Below are positions 9,424 to 21,183 of a DNA stretch of 62,986 nt, piece after piece (position 1 is the first letter of the stretch; each line of letters opens with the position of its first letter). The position numbers and the translations under genes were made by a program. The DNA comes from Vitrella brassicaformis. Taxonomy: Eukaryota; Sar; Vitrellaceae. The DNA is taken from contig CDMY01000158.1 in assembly GCA_001179505.1 (NCBI GenBank), positions 52,246 through 115,231 on the forward strand, read 5' to 3'. The notes beneath the pieces were generated by a model. The model saw only the letters and a program-made list of their open reading frames with translations. It ran no database searches and was not told the origin of the DNA.

Positions 9424-12400
9424 TCACATGGCCAACACCCCAAAGCCAAGAACCAAGACCGTCACGACAACCACCTGCACTCTATATTCGTATCCATTCC
9501 GCCCAGTCGCTTTGCCCGCCGGAGCAGTCTGCTGCCCGTCACCCCAGGTGAAGGAGAAGAAGGGCTCTGCGGGAGGGGTCTGGGTGCTCTCCTTCTCTTC
9601 TGTCTTCGGCTTCTCTTTCGCTTCCGTCTTATCACTTGTTGTGTCTTCACTCTTTGCTTTCTCTTCATGTTTATCTGTGGCTTTGGACTCGACGGGTGTC
9701 TCACCCTCAGTAGCCGCTCTCCCATTCTCCGGGCTGGCCTCTCTCTTCTTAGCACCAGCTTCAGCACTTCCTTCCTTTTCACCAGGTGGCGTCTCTACTT
9801 TGTCGTCTTCCTGCTTGGCGGGGGGCAGGCTCATATTCTCTTTTGTTGATGCTTGTGTCTCGGCAGGCTGAGGTGCATGGCCCTCTTCCTTCTTGGCTGC
9901 TGGTTGTGGAGATGGAGGCGGGGAGGGGGCTGGGGCTACGTGTGTTGGGCCCTTAATGACCGGTGTCACCAACCCATTACACTCTGCACACCCATACAGG
10001 CGAGTGAGATAGGCGTTGTTGTCTTCTGCCTGACCCGTTCTCCTACTTTTCTGTGTCTTCTCAGCGGCGCTCCGTGTCGTCTCGTCAAAGGGGCTCCACT
10101 GCAGCTGCTTGGACGCCTTGAACACACAGCAGGGACGAGACACCGTTGTGCCCTTGTCGCCACCAGCTTTCGTGTCAACAAACTCAAACAATGCGCCACC
10201 GGCCGAGGGATAGCGAAATGTGACAGAGGGTGGTGCTTCCTTCTTGTGTAGGTGGGCTGGGAGGTCAGCGGCAGCAATTGTCTTCTTTTCCGTCTCTCGC
10301 TGTGGTGGTACTGGCGGTGGTGTAGGCGGTGTCGACTTCTCGATAGCAATCCAGCCCTCTCCTTCTTTTCCTTTTTCAGGCACAGGTTTGGACGGCATGA
10401 TGAGTGACGTCAATGGAATATCTTCGTTGTGCAGGTTATGCATGGGCATCTCCTCTGGCGGCGGATCGAGCTCACTCCCCCGCTGCAGAATGTCCACCTC
10501 TTCCTCTGAATCGCCCTCTACTTCATCATTCCGGCGGTCCCTCACCGAAGGGCCGACGGTGCTTGTTTCCTCGATGAAGGACACCGGCTGTGGACGTGAC
10601 TCAGCCGGCTTTTCGCCCAGTGTCAGCAGCTCGATGCCGGACGGATTTTCTGTATACATGCCAGCGTCCTGATCAGCCTCAGCATCATAGCTAGCTGTAA
10701 GCCTCGTCGACGGAGCACATCCCTTACACGGCGCCACGAGCGGCGATGTCTCTTGTGTGTAGGGGTTGCGGGAGCGAGTGGTGCCAGCGGATAGTGACAG
10801 GGCATTTGACAAGGACGACAGGATGGGCTGATCAAAGAAGCCGCCTGTGGATGACTGGAGGAGGCTGATGGGTGGTGAATCGGCGGAGACAGCTGGCGGC
10901 ACAAGGGTCACATTCTCTATGCGAATGATCTGTCGACACCAAACACACACGTATATCCCGATCAGCTGGTGTTGCTGACCTTTAGTGTGTTGGAGAAATC
11001 ATCGACCGACGGCGCTGTCGTCATCCGGCCAATGGAGACCTTGACAGCCTCGCGCACCTTCGCCAAGAGTGTCGCCCTTCCCTCTGGCGATGCAAGCGGC
11101 AACAACACGCCCTGAGCCACAGAGCGCACACGGATGTTCGCGGCACACAGATAGGAAAACATAGAGAGACGTCCCCTTCTCCCCACTGACCTTGACGTCG
11201 CTCCGTCGCCTCGCAGCTGTGGCAAGGAAGACATCAATTATTGACACCCCGCCACCTGCCTCCCCTCGCTGCCGCATCTGCATGACGGACAAGTCAGTGG
11301 CCGACACATCCTGGCTCCTCATCAAGTCAGCCAGTGCGGTTGCTGCGGTGGCCTCGAAGGATGCGGCAATCCACCGACACGCAGAGGACGGCAAGGGAAG
11401 GGGCGACGGCGGGGAGGAAGGAGAAGGCTTGCTCACTGAATCTTCTTGTCGAGCCGGAGCGTTCTTGCCCTGGTCTGTGGTGGCGTGTATTGGTATCCAT
11501 TCACCGCCGGTCTTGGGCTGAGGCTGTGGCGGGGGCTGTGACATGTCTCTGGGAGTAAGGTCCTTGTCTGAAGGCTTCTGCTCCTCACTCGGTGTTTGTG
11601 GTGGAGGCACTTGCGTTTCCGTGTGTCTTGTACCTTCCTGGCTTTTGAGCGCCGGCGGAGCCTTGTCATTCGCCGGTAGTGGCTGCTGTGCGTCGGTGGG
11701 GGCGTGATTCGCCGGTTGATTTGGCGTCGGTGGTGCTGTGTGGGACGTGTTGAGGGCTGTGCTCTGAGCTGCCTGGGCGAGTGCCGTGGGGACGCGTGTA
11801 TGATAGCGATGGCCCCGGCGTTGTCGCTGCTTGTGTAAGAGTAGTGCACGAAAAAGATAGAGGAGCAACAGCTGCTGATCCCGGTCCGCCCGGAGACCTG
11901 TAGAAAGGAGACCACAAGCCGTGTGTGTCGTGTCTCCTCACCCACCCAACACTGACCGATTCCGCGTCGTGTCTTGATGTAGCTCGTGTGTTGGCTGCGG
12001 TGGCTCTTGACGTCACGCATCACCGACTGCGATCGCTGAATGAGGGATGGCGCTGCTTGTGAGGCAGGCCAGCTGTGCATTGGCTCACACTCCATCAACA
12101 GCGAGAAGCTGACGCCATAACGACCTGCACACACGCGCAGAGACATAAAAGACCAGATAGCATGCATCAGTTCTGTGACTGCCCTCTCTCTCTCTCACCA
12201 TTCTTGACGCAGTGTCTCCCGACACCCTCGCCCGTGCACGCCAGACCAGGGTCCTCTCCCCCACCAAAGTGCGGATAAGCACCCACTAAACCGCACCTGC
12301 CCACGTTGGTGTTGCACGCGAGGGGGTGGGTGTGGATGAGGCCGTCGCACTGGTGGGGGAAGCAGTCCACGCGCGACTTGAGACCACAAACCTGGAACGT

Positions 12401-15400
12401 GATTGACTGAAGACGAACAAATGGACGGCGAGGACACCTGTTGAAATGTCTGCTTGGTTCGTGGAGAACACTCACTCGATTCGTGTTGGACGAGGGATCG
12501 TTTTGTTGTTCCAGCTGGCACATCGACGGAATGGTGCTGTTTCCTTTTCTCGCTCCCCATCTCAGTCTTGCCAGCCACCTCCCTAGCAGCGCGGCGGCGC
12601 GCCCGAACCTCTCTGCCTTCGCCTTTCCCTGTCTCCTTCTTGACTCGTCCCTGGCCCTCTGCAGCATCTGCCCGTGCGACAGCTTCAAAAGACGACCCAG
12701 CCACCCCTCCTGGACCATCGCGCTCGGCAGCAACACCTTGACGCCACTGTCGCCTCTGCTCGTGTCTCGGTCGTTCGGTGGACAGTGATACGATTGGTTG
12801 GTAGTCAGCTGCTCCAGTGGCGGTGCGTGGGGGTCCAGGGCACGCAGTCGCTCGTAGACACCAGCGATCTCGTTGGCCAGAGGTGCGTGGAAGGGGGAGG
12901 GAGATGTGCACTCGGACGGAGATGACTCGGTTGGCACTGGCGATGAGCCCACCCTCACAGCCGCACCCATCTCGACCTCCTGCACACGATCGCATTGTTG
13001 CCGTGGTATGACCGTTTATCTGCATACCAGAAGTGCGGTGTGTGGATGTGCAGCCTCCATCATATCGTCGTGCACGGAGAGGGCACTGCGGGTGATGGGA
13101 TGTAGAAGGGCGGGACACCCAGGTACTCAGACATGCCCAGCACAAACAACTGATTCATCATACAAGCATCCAGCATGGATGCGAATGCGTTTGACGGTGT
13201 ATCTGCCTCACTTGCTGTCTGTGTATGTTGAGGAACGAGCACAGTTCAGCGCCGGCACGGATGGTCCATAGGAAACGAAGTTCTTGCCGATCTGCACTCA
13301 TGAACGCATACGCAATCAGCATCTAGAACAATCATTCAATCAGCTTACGTGTGGTTGATGTGCACCGGCACACATAGGGATTCCACTCCTCCTCCAGCGG
13401 ACAAAACTCGCACTCCTCCCCTTCGTCAGATTCAGCTGCTTCCCTTTCCGACGGGAGTGGTGGGGGTGGAGCCTCGCCGTCTTTCTTCTGTGGGTGTGCA
13501 GGAGCGACAGAAGGAAGCTGGAAGGGCAGCTTCTCTTTTGCCTCTTCTCTCTGTCGTGGTGGTGTCACACGAAGTGAAGTCACGGATGGCGGTGGTGCGG
13601 TCGGCTCCATTTTCTTGTCTTCTACTGTCTTGACGTCTTCTACTGTCTTGATGTCTTCTGCCTTCTTGGCCACCAGTGTCGGTGTCGGCTTTGGGGTGGG
13701 CGTAGGCTTTGGTGTGGGTGACGGTGATGGTACCGCGAGGTTGCGGAAGACATCGAGTGGCGGCAGGGTCAGGTTGCCGTACAGACTTGTACTGTACAAC
13801 ATGCCTGGAAAAGGCAAGGTCAGCCATAGAGACATGGACTTCTGTCTGCAGGCATCGCACATGCATACCGTTGTCCCGCATCTGCTGACGGAAGGTTTTT
13901 GAGTCGCGGTAGATCTCATCAGCCTGTATGAAAGAGTACGCCAAACACCATCAATCAGTGTTCGTCCTTGCTGGTGTGGTTTCAATGACTCACTCGTTTG
14001 GCGACGTCGAGAATGCTCTCGATTGTGTTCGCGAATCGGGTGGTGGCGCTCTCCACCTACACATCAAGCATTCCATTTATCCATCCGTTCATCCATCCAC
14101 CCCACACACAGCCAGCCAGCTAGCCACCCACCCACACTCTGATACTCACCGCCAGGCCGATGACTCTCGTGTCGTCGTGCTGATTCACCCTTTCCTCCTT
14201 CTTCATTTCGTCTCTCCCACCGACAGCCAGCTGCACAAAGCTCGATCCCTTCCTGTCGGCTCTTAGCATGGCGGGTGCGTTGAGCAGCGTCATGATGGGC
14301 CAGCTGGTGAGCAGCGAACGAGGCGAGAAATCAACCACGCGCCTGGCATCGATGAAGCTGGACTGCGCTGCTGTGGGTGGAGGGGCTGCTGTTGTGGTGG
14401 TTGTGGTGGGTGTGCTGGTTGGTTGGGCGGTTTGCTGTGGTTTGAGCTCATGTGTTTGCTGTGGTTTGAGCTCATTGACTACCTTCTCAAAGACTTGTGC
14501 TGCTTTCTCCCGCACCTGCCATACAAATCAAAATGTGTCTCTGTGTATGGAAAGCTGTGTGCTTGCCTCCCTGACGATGTGCCAGCACTGGTTGAACAAC
14601 TGCGTGAAGCTCGCGTCATCAACCCTCAATACATACGTATATGGGGGCTGCATGGTCGACACAACAGACACGTGTCTCACTGATGTGTCTCATCCCTCTC
14701 TGGTCTCACCTGCCCGTCTCTTTGCTTCCTCTCGGCTTTGGTATGTGCGTCCACCGAACAGCCGATTTCACACAGCAGAGCCTCGTAGAAGGACAAAGTC
14801 GGCAGCTGACACTCCAGCGCGTATCGGGCCATGACACACATCGACTTGTCCAGCTCCTTCTCTTTTTTCTGCACCGCAGCCGCCGCTCCCATGTCGGTGT
14901 CCTGCAGCAGATGTATCAGATCCGGGATGAAGCTAGATGCACGGTTGGCGAAATCAGACAGCCGGGCACGCTGCATGAATGGAAGGGAAGGCATGCATAA
15001 GATGTCAGATGTGAGGTGTTGCCTCACGTGGGGAAGTATCACTGCGGCCACTCTGTCCAAGTAAGAGGCGCGGCAGCACACAGGGGCGTCTCGGTAGCGA
15101 AGACACATCGTGCTCGCCGCACCCGCCTGACACACACACACATGGACCAGCCATCAGCCATCAACCTTCAACAATTCTTTTCCCCTTTCGTGTCTTGCAC
15201 CTTGGGAAGCGTTTCTGCCTTCATCCGATGGAACTCTTTCCCACTCTCGCCGTGGGGCTCATGCCCATCCCTGACACCGCCCTTGGTGCCGTTCTCCTCC
15301 TGTCGATACACGTCCACCGCCTCACCCACCCCATCGTAATAGCCCTCGGCCACACTCACGCCATCAGCAAACACTGACCGCACCAAATCTGGACCTCTGC

Positions 15401-15668
15401 ACTGCTCGCCGTCCGGTGCCGCGGTATTTCTCTTGCTGCTCTCATTCTCCTCTGGCTTGCCAGATGTTGGTGCAGATTGAGCCAGCTGCAGCCATTGATG
15501 TGCTGCTGGCAGGGCAGTATGCTTGTTCATCTGGTGTCGCGGAGCTGAGGAGGGTGGTAGAGGGACTGATGGGGAGAGGCGGTGGTGTCTGTGCGGCGCC
15601 GAGTGAAAGGGATGCGGCAAGGAGAGAGCTGCCGCAGCAAGGAGCATCGATAGGGCGGTCACGCTCAT
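9424..15668 (-). CDS. large secreted Cys-containing protein, unrecognised
   Basis: Sixteen exons (15668-15201, 15126-15028, 14970-14710, 14647-14567, 14515-14150, 14056-13994, 13923-13869, 13804-13349, 13291-13212, 13149-13087, 12979-12476, 12406-12199, 12124-11957, 11897-11191, 11111-10980, 10929-9424) join without one phase conflict to 1738 residues. The N-terminus (SVTALSMLLAAAALSLPHPF) is a signal peptide. Cys-rich patches include CLRYRDAPVCC, LCEIGCSVD, CEFCPLEEEWNPYVCRC and VCGLKSRVDCFPHQCDG with later GRCGLVG and ACTGEG. Long Pro/Lys/Glu-rich linkers separate them. The last 16 residues (VVVVTVLVLGFGVLAM) are hydrophobic, so a membrane tail or GPI signal is possible. Exon 4 ends at a GC donor. 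It looks like a surface or secretory-pathway protein; I recognise no family, and spacing does not fit a repeated module I know. Confidence 0.75.
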
Positions 15669-15804
15669 CTGTGTTGGAGAGGAGCCATAGAGCGTGTCCG
15701 GGATGCGAGACGGAAACGGCCAGGGCCCCCATGGCGAGAATGATCGAGACGGAATCATTCTGACAGTTTCTTTTCGTCAAACACGGTTCATCCTCTCCCC
15801 AGCA

Positions 15805-16506
15805 ATGGCGGCGTCACTGGATGTCGACGCATGGAAATCGACGCCATCCCAGCGGCCCACTACTCGAGTGCCGAGCACCTCCTGTGCGATGGACTGTACA
15901 CATCCCTCAGTCATCCTTTCCTTCCCTCATCCTCACGCCCTCCCTGCCATCGGCAGCTGTCTAATAGATCCCCACGGCTCCCAGCAGATTCTAACCACCG
16001 CCGAACCGCCCCGCTCTGTGGAGTTGAAGCGTCATGGTGCAAGGACAGCATTGTCGATCAAAATAACAGCCGCAGGGGACAGCAGGCCGCAGCTGGCCCT
16101 CGAAGGGGGTACCCTCGAAGCACTGAGTTCGGCTTCATCGAAGACTAAGTACGTGATGTCCGTGTGTGTGTGGTGTGCAGGTTGAGGAGGGCACTCCACC
16201 GGACCGGCATCCTGGTGCTATCCGCCAAGGACATTTGAAAGGCCGACAAGAACTGGCCATACAAGTGCCTCTGGAAGGTGAAACACAGTCAGACACACAC
16301 ACCCAGTCAGACACACACACCACGCCCACACACACCCATGGTGTGGTGTGGCTTCTCTGTCCGTGCTGTGTCATCCATTCATTCAGCGTCAGTGTTTCGC
16401 TGAGCTGCTGGCCTACCTCCACGAAGAGGATGTGATGCCGTGGCGGGTGATATCCATCGGGGACGCGGAACGGGACCTCTCTGCGCTCGAGTGGAACAGG
16501 CTGTAG
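15805..16506 (+). pseudogene. HAD-like protein with in-frame TGA
   Basis: Three exons (15805-16148, 16181-16277, 16387-16506) splice in phase 2, then 0. The C-terminal half reads LRRALHRTGILVLSAKDI, then TGA at 16236-16238, then KADKNWPYKCLWK, then AELLAYLHEEDVMPWRVISIGDAERDLSALEW. VISIGDAERDLSAL is a good HAD phosphatase motif IV (acidic pair after GD), and ILVLSAKD fits the preceding HAD motif II strand with Ser. The frame on both sides of the TGA is clearly one protein. The N-terminal half is Pro/Ser-rich and I see no DxD nucleophile motif, so catalysis is doubtful even without the stop. It may be a recent pseudogene, a base error, or recoding; the first two are more likely. Confidence 0.5.
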
Positions 16507-16627
16507 CTAACCAAGACACACACACACACAAATTCAAATTCTCGTGCAATGGCAGCGCCGATGAATGTTCATCATCAGCAGCAGGTCCCACCGCATCAAC
16601 AAGAGTGGAAGACCTAGGAAGCTGTAG

Positions 16628-18550
16628 GCGCATAGTCGCCTTCGAGGACGCGCCCCGTGACGCGCAGCAGTGGCGGCGTCTGCGAGACGACCAGGGCGAG
16701 CCAGACGCCGCCGGGTCGGACGGCGTCGTGGTCGAGATGGAGGGTGTGCAGAGCCCGGGCAGCAGAATAGCCCTGAAATACGCCCGCTACAGCAACCGCA
16801 ATGCCGCCATCGCCCAGGAGGCCAGCACCCTGGCTGCCCTGAGTCGCAAGACCGACGCGGTCCCCGGCTACTACGGCAGGGTCACACTGCCTTTCGAGGG
16901 ACATGCGCATGGAGTACCTTGAGCCGCTGCAGCAGCAGGCGGCCGCCAACCAGGGCGTGGCGCCGGTGGGTGTGTTGGCGGTGGGGGAGAGGCTAGTGGT
17001 GTCCGGGGAGGCCACACTCGAGTATTTCGCCCATGTGGTACCGTATGCACCCATCACCCATCCGATCCACACACATGCACCTACCTACCTACCTAGACGG
17101 AACGTGCATCAACACAACACGTGCATGCAATGCATGTGTGTATCATATCGTGTGTGTGTATGCAGATGTCGAGCACCAAGGAGTTGCACAAGGCCGGATA
17201 CCTCAACCGCGACCAAAGGCCTGACAACCGTAAGCAAACCACCTACACCAAAGCGCCCGTTGAACCGTCTACCTCTCTGTCTGTCTGTCTGTCTGTCTGT
17301 CTGCAATGTGTGTGTGATTCGTTCAGACTTACTACCGAGGACCGGCAGGTTGCGCGTGTTGCAGGCCGACTTGAGCAGAGCAGAGGCCTTCGTCGACCGC
17401 CATGGAGCTCAGCCGCCGTTCGTCGGCCGCAACTCGCAGCAGGAGATGCAGAAAGTGTCGGCGCAGCTCTGCCAGTACAGGAGACTCGTCAAAGCCATCC
17501 GCGACCTCGTGGATCAATGTCTGCTTGCAATGATCTTCACAGTACGCAGACAGTGGATCGATGCACCCCGCAACCATCGCGTGTGCATCCGTGTTGTGTT
17601 GTGTTTGGCGCTTTCTGCCTGCAGCGACAGGTCGTTGTGAGTGCGCTGAGGGACTTCTCGCTCTTCATGATCAAACTCACGCGCGCCGCAGACCCGATCT
17701 TCAACGAGCCGGAGAGAGAAGGGACACTGAGCGAGCACATCCGCTTGGTCTCGAGCGAGTTCTGCGTGTGGGTACGTAGGGATGGATGATATCTCCGCAC
17801 ACGACACATGTGTGCTGTTTGTCTTGATTCAGCTGCCCAATCTGCTCGTACTGCATCACATGACGTGCCGCGACACCGACTACAGCGACACACTGCTGCA
17901 AGAGGTGGCACCCAACCTGATGCGCCGAAAGGCGGCGACGCTGGCGCGGCTCATGCGGAACTACGACCACATGCGAGCGATGTTCGCGGTATGTGGATGG
18001 ATAGATGTACAGTACTATGTGTGAAGACACATCCGTGAGCGTTTGTCTGTGTTGCTCGGGCAGTCGAACCTCAACATCGATGTCAACGAATTCTTAGGCC
18101 GAGTGGTGTCGCGGCTGTGCGACGGCGATCAGAGATGGCGGGAGGGGCTGGTAGGCAGCAGCCAGGGGGATGGCATGATGGCATGGCGTCTATGAGAATG
18201 TGTGTGCATGCTGTGTGCCAGGACGCCCAACATGAGCAGCTGTTGGACGACTTCTACCAGATCGTCCTGCCACTGGCCACCGTGGTGGCGCTCGAAGACC
18301 GGGCCAAATTCAACACCATTGCCAAGGTAAAGACGACATCAGAGAGACTACAGTCCTGGTCTGTGAAGTGTGTGATGTGTGTGTGTGTGTGTGTGCCTGC
18401 TGTCAGTTTGTGGCGTCCATGTTGAACGACAGGATCAACCCGCATGGACCTGCTGCTGCTGCTGCTGCTGCCGCAGCCACGGGAGCGACGGGCGGTGGCC
18501 CGCCGAGCGGTGGCCCGCCGCCTCATGGGCCGCATCGGCTGACTCGGTGA
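16628..18550 (+). CDS. divergent kinase-like protein with frameshift in the N-lobe
   Basis: Exons: about 16628-17037, then 17166-17229, 17327-17541, 17625-17771, 17833-17988, 18064-18150, 18222-18326 and 18407-18550. All junctions from 17037 onward are in phase. Kinase-like features are the N-lobe Lys (RIALKYARYS), a helix-C Glu (QEASTLAALS), hinge-like RMEYLEPL, a catalytic loop LHKAGYLNRDQRPDN, and QADLSRA where DFG is expected. HRD is NRD, the loop Lys is Arg and DFG is ADL, so phosphotransfer is doubtful. RVTLPFEG and MRMEYLEP are in different frames: one extra G near 16896-16902 accounts for it. The C-terminal 250 residues are helical and end in Ala8 and GGPPSGGPPPHG linkers. The start is unresolved because no ATG is in frame near the N-lobe. 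It may be a pseudogene. Confidence 0.5.
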
Positions 18551-18654
18551 GCGCGGGTGGGCTGGTGTCGGCCGGTGTGCATACGTGTCTATGTGTGGAT
18601 GGTTCGTGTGTCTTGTGTGGTTCAGGCAAGCTCCTCACCGTCAAGTGACCGGGC

Positions 18655-18910
18655 CACGCCGTGCACCACATGAAAGACCATCTAAGTGCTTCTCAAGTAC
18701 CACTCCCGCGTCATGTATAATATGGACATCGACATTCATCACGGGGATGGTGTCGAGGAGGCATTCTTGATCACACCAAGGTGACCATACAAAGACATGG
18801 TGGGACACGTGTATGCGGTTCTCTCTCTTTCTAGGGTAATGACGGTGTCGTTTCACAAGTATGACGGCAAATTCTTCCCGGGCACAGGAGACCTCACCAA
18901 CGTCGATTGA
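18655..18910 (+). pseudogene. class I histone deacetylase relic, two exons
   Basis: Exon pieces 18689-18780 and 18835-18910 join in phase 2 across a 54-bp intron. They read [25 protein letters not shown], then [20 protein letters not shown]. This is the unmistakable zinc-binding core of RPD3-type histone deacetylases ([14 protein letters not shown], [17 protein letters not shown]). An upstream LHHMK matches the earlier GLHHAKK motif, but the segment between is collapsed and out of frame. One residue is inserted before DIDIHH, and a stop follows GTGDLTNVD. No N- or C-terminal deacetylase sequence is found nearby, so this is a fragment of about 60 residues. Confidence 0.75.
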
Positions 18911-19675
18911 TTCATCGCTGCTTCCATTTTATATCTGACGGTCTTGTGGGCAAACCATCTCGCCCCCGCGTGTGTCTGTGTATCTCTGCATCCATTCACG
19001 CGACGATGGGATATTGTTGGCTTCTTCCATACATAGAGACATAAAGGAAGCGTTCCTTGGCACATGAGCAGTACAGACCCGACGCACCCATAGGTAGGTG
19101 GCCACGCTGTTTGTGTAGTGTGCCCATGCTGCCGTGGAGGCTAACAAAATATCCGTCAAGAAAGGAAACCCGCGATTGCAGGAAGATCCGTCTCTCTCTC
19201 TCTCTCTGTTTCACACCCCCAGCCGATCGGCCTATACCTGCACATTCGACTGGGCCATTATTTGCCTTCGAGAGACCTTTTAAGTATGCTTATTCGTCTC
19301 TCTTGCGTGAGGAGAACTCTGCCTGCTGGTCGGCCGTCCGTCGGGTGGTGCTGGGCTGGAGGGAACACTATGTGCAGAGAGGCCATCCGATGTGTCAGTC
19401 AGTCCGGTGCAAATCGATGCCTGTCTGCATTTTATGTGTGTGTGCACGGACTCACTCGGTGATTGATAGGATGACCTAACCAAGCAATTAGGCACGTACA
19501 GGTGCGGTGCATTCTGACTGTCGTCACGAATCATCCATCCCATCCATTCGTCGAACAGTGAGTGAGAACACACCCACCCACCCATCTATCTATCTCGAGA
19601 ACACACCCACCCACCCATCTATCTATCTCGTCTGTCTCACCTCTTCTCGGCTCAAGCTGCTTAAGGCACCTCGAC
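18911..19675. other. intergenic gap with a 33-bp tandem repeat
   Basis: No supported gene. It includes the 3' flanks of the deacetylase relic (+) and the membrane protein (-), and the perfect 33-bp duplication at 19564-19629. Open frames here lack coherent composition. Confidence 0.5.
19564..19629. repeat. 33-bp perfect tandem duplication
   Basis: Two adjacent copies of a unit starting GAGAACACACCCACCCACCC, each with CATCTATCTATCTC at its end (19564-19596 and 19597-19629). Confidence 0.9.
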
Positions 19676-21150
19676 TCATGTACACGACGACACGGCCGAA
19701 AATCCATCACCCACTCCCACACCGACACCCACCCCCACCCCCACCCGCAGACCGCCCAGACTCTTGCCACCTCCGTCAATGCCACACACCGCCCTCTCCC
19801 TCTCCCTCCCCCTCTCCCTGTCTCTGTGCTGCGTCTCGTCATCTCTCCCAATGTCGTGTTGAGATGGGCCATGCGTCTTCCGTGACGGCGCAGATGTGCT
19901 GTGAGGGAGGGGTGGCCGGGCGGGGGGCGGCAGGGGAGGGCCAGGCCGGTCAGGCGGCGGCACTGACGTCATTGTGGGCGACACGGGGGTGGACCGTGTG
20001 GCAGACCGAGGGCAGGATGAGGAACACACAGACACGGAAGATAAGACTGCATTCATTGTTGGGGGTGGGTAATCCACACACACATACACATACGCGGAAA
20101 CCGTGTACATACACGTGAATGAGTGATGGCGGTGATTTCCCCTTTCACCTTGTGTGCTGGCTGCGCTGCTGGCAGCGTCAGCGTCATTGTCATTGTTGGC
20201 CACGATCCCCACAGCTTTGGACAGGAAGTCACACATCACCGCCGCCCCACCAGCTGCCTCGTGCTCATCATCCTCCGCACCGCCGCCATCCGGTGAGTCG
20301 TCGTCATGGCCCAGACGCCGGCCCTCCCTCTCCACCTGTCTGTCCCCTTGTGGGTCGCTCTCGTCTTCGCTAGAGTGGTGGCTGAATGTCTGCAGCTCCA
20401 CCTCAGATTGGGAAGATGCTGCTGCCGCTGCTGCTGCTGCTGCTGCTGGGCTCACGTGAGAGTGGTCACGCGATTGGGGCACTGTTGGGGCGCTCACCAC
20501 TGCACACGTACGCAGCGTACAGTGGTGGCGTGTCTCTGTCTGTCTTTGTGTTTGTGTCATGCATTCTCACTGACTGACCAGTGTGTGGGTGTGGGGCAGG
20601 GGAACTGTGTGTGCGGATGGTGTCGATAGTGTGGCCGGCTGCACCAGCAGCGCCACCGCTGCCCGTCCCCTGGACGTCTTCAGGGTCCTGTGAGGGGTCT
20701 TCAATCAGCCGCCGCCTCAGCGCCAGGGTGGCCGACCACGGCAAAGTCAGGTCACTACTCAGCAGCAGCAGGGCCCAATACGCCACGTACAGCAGCAACA
20801 GCAACACGCACATCAACATCCTGCACACACACACACACGTGCGCCTATTTGATGGTGCCTCTCCCCTCTCCCTCTCTCTGTGTGTTCCGCCCCCACTTAC
20901 CCAGTGTTTTGCACTCGTGTGAAGTAGGGGTCTCTGGTGTCGGAGAAGAGCATGTTGGCCATGAGAATGAGGGCAAACTCAAATGACCTCAGGTGGAAGA
21001 GCACCCGGCAGTGTCGGGTGTTGCGCTGCACGCGGTCCTCGCTGGCGCTGAGGAGGGCGTAGGCCCCCACGAGCATCACGGCGATGCCGATGACGAAGTT
21101 CTTGAAAAAGCTGTTGTTGAACGTCAGACAGATGCACAGCGCAAAGACCT

Positions 21151-21183
<33 letters not shown>

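Noticed and set aside
16236-16238. TGA as selenocysteine or as a Trp codon
   Set aside because: Many genes in this window end in TGA as a normal stop, and no SECIS element was seen; mutation or base error is simpler.
19507-20118. 203-codon plus-strand frame with Pro/His/Ser composition
   Set aside because: Antisense to the last exon and 3' flank of the membrane protein and overlapping the 33-bp repeat; composition comes from CACCCA repeats.
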